Assembly: GCF_001418005.1 (NCBI RefSeq)
Contig: NZ_LIOL01000009.1
Span: 1 to 64,000 of the forward strand
From: Chelatococcus sambhunathii
GTDB taxonomy: Bacteria > Pseudomonadota > Alphaproteobacteria > Rhizobiales > Beijerinckiaceae
Direction: 5' to 3'
Length of the DNA stretch: 64,000 nucleotides
The notes beneath the pieces are model-generated. The model was not told where the DNA came from, searched no databases, and saw nothing but the letters and a program-made list of their open reading frames with translations. This document shows positions 54,457 to 62,902 of the stretch, in pieces. Position numbers and translations under genes: made by a program. Each line of letters begins with the position of its first letter. The stretch's first letter is position 1.

Positions 54457-55221
54457 ATGTTGAATGATCTCAAGGGCAAGCGCGTCCTCATCACGGGCGC
54501 GAGCACCGGCATCGGCGCGGCGACGGCCGTGGCGTTCGGCCGGCTCGGCAGCCATGTCGTCGTTCACTACAATTCGAGCGAGGACGACGCCAAGGCCGTC
54601 GTCGAGGCCATCCGCAAGGCGGGCGGCAAGGCCGATATGCTCAAGGGCGACGTGAGCACCTCGGCTGAGGCGATCCGCGTCGTCGACGAGGCGGCCGGTG
54701 TCCTCGGCGGGCTCGACGTGCTCATCAACAATGCCGGGGCCCTCGTGCAGCGCATGTCCCTGACCGAGATCACGGACGATTTCTACGACCGGGTGCTCGA
54801 CCTCAACGTGCGCTCGGTGGTGATGGCCTCGAAGGCGGCCGTGCCGCACCTCAAGAAGGCGGGTGGCGGCACCGTCATCAACACCAGCTCCATCGCCGCG
54901 CGCAACGGCGGCGGGCCGGGCGCGGCACTCTACGCAAGTTCCAAGGCCTTCGTGTCGAACCTGACGCGCAACATGGCCAAGGAATATGCCAGCGACAACA
55001 TCCGCGTGAACGCGGTCGCCCCAGGCGTCATCATGACCCCGTTCCACCAGCGCTTCTCGACGGCCGAGATGCTTGAGGCCATGCGCAAGACCATCGTCAT
55101 GGGGCGTATCGGCGAGCCGCAGGACTGCGTCGGCGCCTATGTCTTCCTCGCCTCGCCCGCCATGAGCGGCTACATCACCGGCCAGGTCATCGAGGTCAAC
55201 GGCGGCCAGCTGATGCCCTGA
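54457..55221 (+). CDS. Short-chain dehydrogenase/reductase (SDR)
   Basis: A 254-residue classical SDR with cofactor motif TGASTGIG (residues 13-20), NNAG (91-94) and the catalytic Ser144/145-Tyr159-Lys163 set (YASSK). VVVHYNSSE after strand beta-2 lacks the Asp that fixes NAD(H), suggesting NADP(H) preference. It could oxidise the imported substrate or reduce an aldehyde product of the aldolase. It lies 119 bases after the aldolase and is followed by a terminator, so it ends the operon. Confidence 0.9.
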   Translation: MLNDLKGKRVLITGASTGIGAATAVAFGRLGSHVVVHYNSSEDDAKAVVEAIRKAGGKADMLKGDVSTSAEAIRVVDEAAGVLGGLDVLINNAGALVQRMSLTEITDDFYDRVLDLNVRSVVMASKAAVPHLKKAGGGTVINTSSIAARNGGGPGAALYASSKAFVSNLTRNMAKEYASDNIRVNAVAPGVIMTPFHQRFSTAEMLEAMRKTIVMGRIGEPQDCVGAYVFLASPAMSGYITGQVIEVNGGQLMP

Positions 55222-55272
55222 TGTGCCAGGGGAACAGGGCAGGCTTTCCCGGCGAGCATAAGGTAGCCACGA

Positions 55273-55308
55273 AGCGGTCCGATCCTGCAGGATCGGGCCG
55301 CTTTTCTT
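55273..55308 (+). terminator. Intrinsic terminator after the SDR gene
   Basis: A 13-base stem (AGCGGTCCGATCC paired with GGATCGGGCCGCT, one G-U pair) closes a TGCA loop and is followed by TTTCTT. It lies 51 bases after the SDR stop. This is a strong rho-independent terminator and also separates the convergent Na/Pi gene. Confidence 0.88.
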
Positions 55309-55334
55309 CGGGCAGGGGACGGTCGCTCAAAAGC

Positions 55335-56996
55335 TCACGCGACAACCGCCTTGCCGTCGCCGCGCAGGCGGCTTTCACGCAGCGCACCGGCCTCGTCGAG
55401 GATGGGGTAGGCGACCGACGTGATATGGGCGTTGATCTGCTTGAGGTCGCGCAGGACGTCGAGGTGCAGGGTGCTCGACTGGATGCTCTCGATGCGTCCT
55501 TCGCGCAGGCGCTCCAGGTGCCGCTCGGCCGACAGGCGTTCCATGTGGCGCACGTCCACCTTCACCTCCACCAGCTTGCGGGCGAGGTCGATGTCGCGGC
55601 TGATGAAGATGCTCTGCGCGATGCGCAGGTTCTCCAGCGTGCGCGCGTGCAGTTCCTCGATCTCTCCCATGCCCTCGCGCGAGAAGCGCAGGCCGTACTT
55701 GATCTTCTTGGCGATCATGTCGAGCAGGCTCTTGTCGATGATGTCGCCGATGTGCTCGAGGTTGATGGCGTAGGAGATGATCTCGGTCGCCTTGCGTGCA
55801 TCCTCGTCGTCGAGGCCCTCGTGCCCGAGGCGCGAGAGATAGAGCTTGACGGCCTGCTGCAGCGCATCGACCTCGTCGTCCATCTTGGCGATTTCGTTCT
55901 TGAGCTTGGCATCGTTGTTGCGCAGCGCCTCAAGACTCTTGACCAGCATCACCTCCACCACGTCGCCGATGCGCAGCGTCTCGCGGGCAGCGCAGCTCAG
56001 CGCCACGACCGGCGTATCGAGGGAGGAATCGTCGAGATAGCGCGGCCCCAGCCGGTCGATCGGCTGGGGTGGCATCAGCCGCTCTGCGAGGCGCGCGATG
56101 AGACCGACGAGCGGCAGGAAGAGGAGAGCGAGCAGAATGTTGAAGGCAAGATGCACGTCGACGGAGAAATTGCCGGTCAGCGCCGCGGCCCGGGCGAGAT
56201 AGCCGTCGATGGGGCCGATGAGCGGCAGGGCGAGCAGGCAGCCGGCGCCGCGCACCGCGAGATTGCCGAGGGTGACGCGCCGCGCGAGCGGGCCATAGCC
56301 CGCCGTGGCCAGCGCCGGCGGCACCGCCCCGCCGAGATTGGCGCCGAGGACGAGCGCGACGACGAGCCCCGCATCCATGTTGCTCGAGGCGGCCAGCGAG
56401 GCGACGAGCAGCACGATGGCGAGGCTCGACGAGGCGACGAAGGCGAGCACCGCCGCCACGAGAAGGCCGATGACGGGCGCGGCGCCAAGAGCGGCGAGCA
56501 GGCTCTGCAGTGCGGACGAGGCGCGCATCGGCTCCGTCGCCGCGCCGATGAGCTGCAGCGACAGGAGCATGAGCCCGAGGCCTATGATGGCGCGGCCGAT
56601 GGCCTTGGGGCGCGAACTGTCGCTCGCCATGAAGGTGGCGACGCCGCACAGGATCAGCACTGGCGAGAGCCAGTGCAGATCGAGCGCGAGAAGCCGCGTC
56701 ACCAGCGCCGTGCCGACATTGGCGCCGAGCATGATCGCCTGCGCCATCGCCGTTGTCATCAGCTCCCGGCTGGCGAAGGAGGCGGTGATGAGGGCGGTGG
56801 CCGTGCTGCTCTGCACGGCGATTGTTGCGGCGAGGCCGGCGAAGAAGGCCTTGAAACGATTGGTGGTGCCGAGCGCGATCCAGTGCCGGAGGCTCGAGCC
56901 GAAGGCGCGGGTGACGCCGGTCTTGACCATGCGCAGGCCCCAGAGCAGCAAAGCCCCCGCGCCGAGAAGGTCGATCAGCACCAGATTTGCCGACAT
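55335..56996 (-). CDS. Na/Pi cotransporter family protein with PhoU-like C-terminus
   Basis: A 553-residue inner-membrane protein of the NptA/YjbB family. The first 320 residues hold inverted Na/Pi repeats with the QSSTATA signature (AVQSSTATALITASFASR) and a degenerate partner (FVASSSLAIVLLVAS). The last 200 residues are helical and PhoU-like (EVMLVKSLEALRNNDAKLKN). E. coli YjbB exports phosphate. It follows surE by 92 bases in the same direction, so it may relieve phosphate excess from that pathway. Confidence 0.9.
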   Translation of the reverse strand: MSANLVLIDLLGAGALLLWGLRMVKTGVTRAFGSSLRHWIALGTTNRFKAFFAGLAATIAVQSSTATALITASFASRELMTTAMAQAIMLGANVGTALVTRLLALDLHWLSPVLILCGVATFMASDSSRPKAIGRAIIGLGLMLLSLQLIGAATEPMRASSALQSLLAALGAAPVIGLLVAAVLAFVASSSLAIVLLVASLAASSNMDAGLVVALVLGANLGGAVPPALATAGYGPLARRVTLGNLAVRGAGCLLALPLIGPIDGYLARAAALTGNFSVDVHLAFNILLALLFLPLVGLIARLAERLMPPQPIDRLGPRYLDDSSLDTPVVALSCAARETLRIGDVVEVMLVKSLEALRNNDAKLKNEIAKMDDEVDALQQAVKLYLSRLGHEGLDDEDARKATEIISYAINLEHIGDIIDKSLLDMIAKKIKYGLRFSREGMGEIEELHARTLENLRIAQSIFISRDIDLARKLVEVKVDVRHMERLSAERHLERLREGRIESIQSSTLHLDVLRDLKQINAHITSVAYPILDEAGALRESRLRGDGKAVVA

Positions 56997-57088
56997 TCAA
57001 CGCTCCCTTGTCGCCAAGCCGGCCCTGTCCAGTTGCTTCGACCGGTGTCCGTTCCTTCTGCCGGTGCCGGCATCTTACTGTAAGCCGG

Positions 57089-57838
57089 CTATTTGACCAT
57101 GCTTTGCCAGCGCGCCACGGTTGCATCCTCGAGCGGCGCGTGCGCGAACCAGCAATGCCGGACGATGGTGACGTGGCCGCTGTCGATGGCGGTGTTCTCG
57201 TCGCCGGGCGACAACGTGTGCGGCCGTCCGCGGCGGATGCGGCAGGTGATTCGCTCGCCGTCCTGTGCGGTCACGTCCATGGCCGCGGCGATCTTGTCGC
57301 GGCCGATGCACGCGCCGGCGAGCGGGGCCGGCAGGTCCTTCGGCAGGTTGACCGAGAGCCAGGTGCCCTCGTGGTGCCAGTCGTCGCGCGCCGCCCACAG
57401 GAGGTCGATGAGCGCCCGCACCGCGTCCTGCTCGCGCAGGCCCATTTCGCCGCCCTTCGTGCGCGAGAAGGCAAGGGCGGGCAGGCCCCACATGGCCGCT
57501 TCGCGGGCGATGGCCATGGTGCCGGAATAGGCCATGTCCTCCCCCACGTTGCGCCCGTCATTGATGCCGGAGAGGACGAGATCAGGCGGTGTCTCCGCCA
57601 TCAGCACCGACAGGGCGGCGACGACGCAGTCCGCCGGCGCGCCCGAGCAGGCATAGGTACGGATCTCCCGGCGCGTCAGCACGATGTCTGTGTCAAAGGA
57701 GAGCTGGTGGCTCGCCGCCGTCCATTTCCGCTCCGGCGCGACGATCCACACCTCGTCGCCGCGCGCCCGTGTGGCCTCGGCGAGAAGCGCGAGGCCGGGA
57801 GAGGCGATGCCGTCGTCGTTGGCGATGAGCACACGCAT
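57089..57838 (-). CDS. surE: 5'/3'-nucleotidase SurE
   Basis: A 249-residue metal-dependent phosphatase acting on nucleoside monophosphates and short polyphosphates. D8-D9 in ANDDG, a Ser in AASHQLS and N95 in SGINDGRNVG are the conserved metal ligands. SurE is usually near pcm or nlpD; here it is instead the last gene of an ABC-importer operon, 8 bases after the MBL gene, so it probably dephosphorylates an imported compound. ATG 57838 fits the family start MRVLIANDDG. Confidence 0.93.
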   Translation of the reverse strand: MRVLIANDDGIASPGLALLAEATRARGDEVWIVAPERKWTAASHQLSFDTDIVLTRREIRTYACSGAPADCVVAALSVLMAETPPDLVLSGINDGRNVGEDMAYSGTMAIAREAAMWGLPALAFSRTKGGEMGLREQDAVRALIDLLWAARDDWHHEGTWLSVNLPKDLPAPLAGACIGRDKIAAAMDVTAQDGERITCRIRRGRPHTLSPGDENTAIDSGHVTIVRHCWFAHAPLEDATVARWQSMVK

Positions 57839-57846
57839 GGAGACCT

Positions 57847-58998
57847 TCAGATGTCGAGGCTCGCGCCGGTCGCAAGATCGGCACGGAGGAGGGGAATGTG
57901 CGCGGCCAGGGCGCGGAGCATCGCCGGGTCGCAGGAATGGCCAAGGACGATGCGCGCGCCGCTGGCGGCGACGATGGCGCGGTTCTCCCCGAGCGTCGGG
58001 TGGGTCGGCAGGCGGTTCCAGGCGGCGCGCCCGGCCTGCACCATCCTGTCGCCGGGGCTACCCTTCGGCAGGTGGCCGGTGAACAGCACAGGATGGTCCT
58101 GCCGTTCGGCGAGGGGCAGGATCGTGGCGGAGGGGCCGGACATGCCCATGCCGTCATGGCAGAGGAGTGCGGCCTTCGGCAGCGGCTCGCCCTCCCGCCA
58201 GTCGGCGGCAGCCGCGAGGCGTTCGGCGAGGCGGTCCCGGATGCCGGGGTGCAGCCATTCCTGCGCGGCAAGCTGTGCGGCAAGGGATTCGCGCATGTCG
58301 GGGGCGAGCGCGATCGGTTCGGGCAGGATGGCGAGCAGCTCCAGCGAGCGGCCGGCCAGCGGCGTCGGCAGCACGCAGCCCTGCGGATGCCGCGCCACGA
58401 AGGCGGCGACCTGCCGCGCCCGCTCGCGCGCCGGCACGTCGTCGTCGCCATAGGAGGCGTCGATGGCGATGGCGTCGCAGGGCGGCAGCGGATCCATCAT
58501 GAAGACGGGGCTTTCGGGCACCACATCGCCGCAATAGGCGAAGCGCCGCGCGCCGTCGTCGATGACGCACCAGGATCCGCCGACGATGTGGCCCGAGCGG
58601 CCGGTGGTCACGGTGAAGGGGCCGAGCGCGACGGTGCCGCGCGCCGGCAGGGTCTCGACCGCGGCCGCGCGCGCCCGCTCGCGGTCCGCCGGCGCCGCAT
58701 AGCCAGCCCATGCCAGGTCCGCGTCGCGCACTGTCTCGGCGCCCATCAGGATCCGGCCGGCAAAGCCCTGCGCGATGGCCCAGCCGAGCGCCGTCACATG
58801 ATCTTCATGGGCATGGGTGATGATGAGCGCATCGGTGGCCGCAAGAGCGGCGGGGGAGACGCGCGGGTAATAGTCCGCGTCGTCCATACGCACGCTCGTG
58901 TTGATGCCCGCGTCGAGCATCAGGCGATAGCCCTTGCTCTCGATGGCGAGGCTCGTGCGGCCTTTTTCCCCGAAGCCGCCGAGAAGGTGGATCCTCAT
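57847..58998 (-). CDS. MBL-fold (metallo-beta-lactamase superfamily) hydrolase
   Basis: A 383-residue cytoplasmic protein. The zinc motif THAHEDHVTALG (H62, H64, D66, H67) and GRSGHIVGGS plus CGDVVPES complete a two-zinc site; the C-terminal HSCDP may supply another ligand. Layout resembles the beta-CASP/RNase J branch or a phosphodiesterase rather than a beta-lactamase. No signal peptide. It overlaps the ABC ATPase by ATGA and precedes surE, so phosphodiester cleavage followed by dephosphorylation is a plausible joint role. Confidence 0.82.
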   Translation of the reverse strand: MRIHLLGGFGEKGRTSLAIESKGYRLMLDAGINTSVRMDDADYYPRVSPAALAATDALIITHAHEDHVTALGWAIAQGFAGRILMGAETVRDADLAWAGYAAPADRERARAAAVETLPARGTVALGPFTVTTGRSGHIVGGSWCVIDDGARRFAYCGDVVPESPVFMMDPLPPCDAIAIDASYGDDDVPARERARQVAAFVARHPQGCVLPTPLAGRSLELLAILPEPIALAPDMRESLAAQLAAQEWLHPGIRDRLAERLAAAADWREGEPLPKAALLCHDGMGMSGPSATILPLAERQDHPVLFTGHLPKGSPGDRMVQAGRAAWNRLPTHPTLGENRAIVAASGARIVLGHSCDPAMLRALAAHIPLLRADLATGASLDI

Positions 58999-60080
58999 TG
59001 GCTTGAGCTTTCGGTCTCCGCCGGCAGCACCCAGCCGTCGTGCACGGCGATGTCGACGACGTCGCCCGGGCCGTGGTGGAAGGGCTCCGGTACCTCGAGA
59101 TGCACGGTGATGTCGGGCGCCCGCACGAGGCTTGCCTCGAGCCGGAAGAAGCCGCCCTGGTAGACGGTCCGCACGATATGCGCCGCAAGGCCGGGTTCAC
59201 CCGGCCCGGCGATCGCGAGATCGCGCGCCCTGAGGCATACCTTCGCATGGCCAGCCTTCTGCAGGGGCGAAGCGCGCAGCGAGAGCTCCAGGCCGTGGAT
59301 GCGGCCCCGGCAGCGGCCTTCGCTGTCGGCGGCAGCGACCTCGGCGGGCAGCACCATGCCCTCGCCAATGAAGCGGGCGACAGTCTCGTTGGCCGGCTGG
59401 CGGAACAGGTCGGACGGCGTCGCGAGCTGCAGCAGCCGGCCCCGGTCCATCACCGCGATGCGGTCGGCGAGCGCCATCGCTTCGGCCTGATCGTGGGTGA
59501 TGTAGATCATTGTTGTCGCCGTGCGCTCGTGGAAGCGGGCGAACTCGTCCTCCATCGCTGCGCGCAGATGCACGTCGAGATTGGCGAGCGGCTCATCGAG
59601 CAGCACGAGTGAGGGTTCGGTAACGAGGCAGCGCGCGAGCGCGACGCGCTGGCGCTGCCCTCCGGAGAGGAGGCCCGGGCGGCGCTCGGCGAAGGTCTCG
59701 AGCCCGACGAGCGCGAGTGCCTCCCTGACGCGGCGCGTGCGCTCGGGGTCCTTCACCCCCGCCACCTTGAGGCCGTAGGCGACATTGTCGAACACGCTCA
59801 TGTGCGGCCACAAGGCGTAGGACTGGAAGACGATGCCAACGCGCCGATGCTCCGGCGGCACATGCTGGCGGGTGCCGGACACGACCGTGTCGCCGATGCG
59901 AATCTCGCCGTCGTCGATCTGGTCGAAGCCGGCGACCTGCCTGAGCAGCGTGGTCTTGCCGCAGCCGGAGGGGCCGAGCACGGCGAGGAATTCCCCGTCA
60001 CGGACTTCCAGCGAGACGGCGTCGAGGGCGCGGTAGTTGCCGAAGTTCTTGGAGACCCGGTCGATGGTCAGTCGCGCCAC
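58995..60080 (-). CDS. ABC transporter ATP-binding protein, Fe3+/spermidine/phosphonate type
   Basis: A 361-residue ATPase of the FbpC/PotA group. Walker A is GPSGCGKT (about 35-42), the Q-loop VFQSYALWPHMSV, signature LSGGQRQR and Walker B LVLLDEPLANLD. The C-terminal TOBE domain (from about 275) binds regulatory ligands. GTG 60080 overlaps the permease stop by 13 bases and has GGGAG eight bases upstream. The same operon encodes an FbpB-like permease and a binding protein. Confidence 0.92.
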   Translation of the reverse strand: MARLTIDRVSKNFGNYRALDAVSLEVRDGEFLAVLGPSGCGKTTLLRQVAGFDQIDDGEIRIGDTVVSGTRQHVPPEHRRVGIVFQSYALWPHMSVFDNVAYGLKVAGVKDPERTRRVREALALVGLETFAERRPGLLSGGQRQRVALARCLVTEPSLVLLDEPLANLDVHLRAAMEDEFARFHERTATTMIYITHDQAEAMALADRIAVMDRGRLLQLATPSDLFRQPANETVARFIGEGMVLPAEVAAADSEGRCRGRIHGLELSLRASPLQKAGHAKVCLRARDLAIAGPGEPGLAAHIVRTVYQGGFFRLEASLVRAPDITVHLEVPEPFHHGPGDVVDIAVHDGWVLPAETESSSQ

Positions 60081-61774
60081 GGCAGTACTCCCTGGGGCAG
60101 CTTGCGAGCGAAGAGAAGGGTGGAGAGCATCAGCGCCAGCGTGACGATGACCGTCAGTACCGCGAGGGCGGCCGCATAGGTCGAATCCCCGCCCTGCTCG
60201 AAGGAGAAGACGACGACACCAAGCGTCTCGTTGCCGGACGACCACAGGAGGGCCGAGACCGTGAGCTCGTTGAAGGCGGTGAGAAAGACGAGGAGGGCAC
60301 CTGCCGTTGCTGCCGGGGCGACGAGCGGCAGGATGATGGTGACGAGCCGACGGATGAGCCCGGCGCCCGCGACCTGCGCCGCCTCTTCCAACGTGCGGTC
60401 AAGCTGGTGATAGCCGCTGGCGACCGGGCGAAGCCCGAGCACGAGGAAGCGCGCCACATAGCAGAAGAAGATGATCCAGATGGTATTGTAGAGCGAGATG
60501 CCGAAAACCGGCAGCGGCTTCAGGAAGATGAGGATGGCCGCAATGGCGAGCACCACGCCCGGCAGGGCATAGGGCAGCTCCGCCGCGAGGTTCAGCAGGC
60601 GCAGCATGCGCGAGCGCCGCCAGACGAGGAAATAGGCGAGCGGCACCGAGACGACGACGATGACGAGCGCGGCGGCAGCCGACAGCCCGAAGCTGTTGGC
60701 GAAGGCGCGCTTAGAGCCGGCATGGTCGAACATCACGTATTCGTAGTTCTCGAAGGTGGCCGTCGCGGCATTGAGCGGCACGCCGTAGCCCGGCACGAGA
60801 GAGGTGGCGAGAAGCCCGGCGAGTGGCACCACGAGGATGAGCAGGACGAGCCCCCATAGCAGGATCTCGCTCGGCAGCCGCCAGCCTCGCAGCTCGAAGG
60901 GGCGCGCCGCCGTCGAGGTCGTGGTGATGCGGAAGTCGCGCCGGCGCAACATCACGTCCTGCAGGATGATGCCGGCCATGGCGATGGCGCCGATGAGGGT
61001 TGAAAGGACGGCCACTTCGGAGAGGATGCCCGGGCCGAGCCCGGCGAGGCGCTGGTAGATCAGCGTCGGCAGCACGAGGTAGTTGGCGGGAATGCCGAGA
61101 AAGGCCGGAATGCCGAAATTGCCGAGGCTCGAGACGAAGCACAGCGCGATGCCCGCGACGAGCGGCGGCGTCATCAAGGGCAGGATGATGGTGCGCAGCA
61201 CCGTCAGCTTGCCGGCCCCGGCGGCAAGGCCCGCCTCGATCAGTTCCTTCGGCAGGGCACGCAGGCCTGCGCGCAGCGTCAGGAAGACGAGGGGGGCATA
61301 CTGGATGCCGAGCAGCAGGATGATGCCCTCGGCCGAATAGAGCGGGTTGCGCGTGCCGAGCGGCGGGGCAAGCCCCAGCATGTTGAGGAGGGCGCTCGAC
61401 GGCCCCGTCACCTGTAGCCAGGCGAGCGCCGTGACCTGCGGTGCGATCATCAGCGGCAGCACGAAGCAGAAGACGAACGCATTGCGCGCCCGCATGTCCG
61501 TGAGGGCGACGAAACAGGCGACGATGCTTCCGATGACGACGGCGAGCAAGGTGCCGCCGAGCGTCGTCACCAGACTGTTGCGAACAGCCGCCCAGGTGGT
61601 CGGATCGGAGAGGACCGAGCCGACGACGCCCGACGAGAGGGCGCCGCCCGGCGCGATACCCTCGATGACGAGGCGTGCGAGCGGCAGGATGGAGAGGATG
61701 GCGACGAGGACGACGAGCCCCCACAGGAGTGTGAGATCCCCGCCGCGCATGGCCTTGGCAGCACTGCCGCTCAT
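60068..61774 (-). CDS. ABC transporter permease, FbpB type (double-domain)
   Basis: A 568-residue permease containing two fused copies of the six-helix module, each with an EAA loop (LIEAGLAAGAGKLTVLRTII near 180 and TLEEAAQVAGAGLIRRLVTI near 470). This duplicated form serves Fe3+ (FbpB), 2-aminoethylphosphonate (PhnU/PhnV-like) and related substrates. It starts 21 bases after the binding-protein stop. The substrate is not identifiable from the permease. Confidence 0.92.
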   Translation of the reverse strand: MSGSAAKAMRGGDLTLLWGLVVLVAILSILPLARLVIEGIAPGGALSSGVVGSVLSDPTTWAAVRNSLVTTLGGTLLAVVIGSIVACFVALTDMRARNAFVFCFVLPLMIAPQVTALAWLQVTGPSSALLNMLGLAPPLGTRNPLYSAEGIILLLGIQYAPLVFLTLRAGLRALPKELIEAGLAAGAGKLTVLRTIILPLMTPPLVAGIALCFVSSLGNFGIPAFLGIPANYLVLPTLIYQRLAGLGPGILSEVAVLSTLIGAIAMAGIILQDVMLRRRDFRITTTSTAARPFELRGWRLPSEILLWGLVLLILVVPLAGLLATSLVPGYGVPLNAATATFENYEYVMFDHAGSKRAFANSFGLSAAAALVIVVVSVPLAYFLVWRRSRMLRLLNLAAELPYALPGVVLAIAAILIFLKPLPVFGISLYNTIWIIFFCYVARFLVLGLRPVASGYHQLDRTLEEAAQVAGAGLIRRLVTIILPLVAPAATAGALLVFLTAFNELTVSALLWSSGNETLGVVVFSFEQGGDSTYAAALAVLTVIVTLALMLSTLLFARKLPQGVLPWRD

Positions 61775-61795
61775 GGTGTCCGCGACCCATCCGGC

Positions 61796-62788
61796 TCAGT
61801 TGCCGAACATGTCGGCGAAGCGCTTCTTGTCCGCCTCGGTCGTCTCGACGACCTTGGCGATATTCGTCGCCATCAGCTGGATCTTCGTGCCTTCCGGCAG
61901 CCATTCGGGATTGGCGATGCCGGCCTTGGCGGGCACGTAGCCCATGGAAGCGGCGAGCTTCTGGCCCTCGTCGGAGAGGATGAAGTCGACGAAGGCCTTG
62001 GCGGCGGCCTCGTTCTTCGTGGTCTTGAGGATGGCGACCGGCTCGGTCACCGCCGGCACGCCCTCGGCCGGGAAGACGAAATCGACCGGCGAGCCCTTGG
62101 CCTTGGCATTAAGCGCCATGAAGTCGACGAGAACGCCATAGGCCTTCTCGCCGCTCGCGACCGACTTCAACACCGCGCCGTTGCCGCGCACGGCCACTGC
62201 GTCATTGGCCTTCAGCCCCTCGTAGAACGACCAGCCGAGATCGGGATTGTCCACGATCGTGCCGAGCATGATGGCGGCCGCGCCCGAATAGAGCGGGCTC
62301 GGCATGGAGATCTGGCCCTTGTAGGAGGCCTTGGTCAGGTCCTTCCACGACGTGGGCTTCTCGGCCGCGCCCGTATTGTAGGCGATGCCAGTGGTGATGA
62401 GCTTGGAGCCGAAGTAGGTCTTGTCGGCGTCGTAGGTCTCCTTGTCGAAGCCTTCGACCTTCGCCTCGGCGTAAGGCAGAAGACGGCCGTCCTTCTTCAG
62501 CGTCTGCATGCTGGCGGCATCGGCGATGAGCAGGACGTCGGGGCGCGGGTCGCCAGCGGTGAACTCGGCCGCGAGCTTGCCCATCACTTCGGTGGTGCCC
62601 GACCGGAAGATCTCGACCTCGACGCCAGGATAGGCCTTCTTGAAGGCCTCGGTCGTCAGGCTCGCATCCTTCTCGGGCTGCGAAGTGTAGAGGACGAGCT
62701 TGCCGGACGGCGCCTGCGCGAGGGCGGGGGCGAGGGCGGCGGCGAGCACACCGGCGACTGCGAGGGTGTGGCGGGTCAGCGTGTTCAT
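61796..62788 (-). CDS. ABC transporter periplasmic binding protein, FbpA/PhnS-like
   Basis: A 330-residue binding protein with a Sec signal (cleavage near ALAQ, residue 25). LVLYTSQPEKDASLTTEAF is the FbpA/PhnS start. The Tyr-Tyr pair that binds Fe3+ in FbpA is not evident in the usual place, so an organophosphate or phosphonate ligand is at least as likely as iron. ATG 62788 follows GGGAGGAG. It heads the five-gene minus-strand operon that ends with surE. Confidence 0.9.
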   Translation of the reverse strand: MNTLTRHTLAVAGVLAAALAPALAQAPSGKLVLYTSQPEKDASLTTEAFKKAYPGVEVEIFRSGTTEVMGKLAAEFTAGDPRPDVLLIADAASMQTLKKDGRLLPYAEAKVEGFDKETYDADKTYFGSKLITTGIAYNTGAAEKPTSWKDLTKASYKGQISMPSPLYSGAAAIMLGTIVDNPDLGWSFYEGLKANDAVAVRGNGAVLKSVASGEKAYGVLVDFMALNAKAKGSPVDFVFPAEGVPAVTEPVAILKTTKNEAAAKAFVDFILSDEGQKLAASMGYVPAKAGIANPEWLPEGTKIQLMATNIAKVVETTEADKKRFADMFGN

Positions 62789-62902
62789 GAATTCTCCTCC
62801 CATTGTGGGCCGGGCTGCGCAGGATGCGCGAAGCCGGCATTCCTATCGTCCCGGCATATTGTTTTTGTGACGATGGATTCTCTTATATTTCTGACGGTTA
62901 TC

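Noticed and set aside
62789-62902. Pho-box half-sites upstream of the FbpA/PhnS-like gene
   Set aside because: Sequences such as CCGTCA and CGTCAC occur once each but never as the tandem 7-base repeats with 4-base spacing needed for PhoB.
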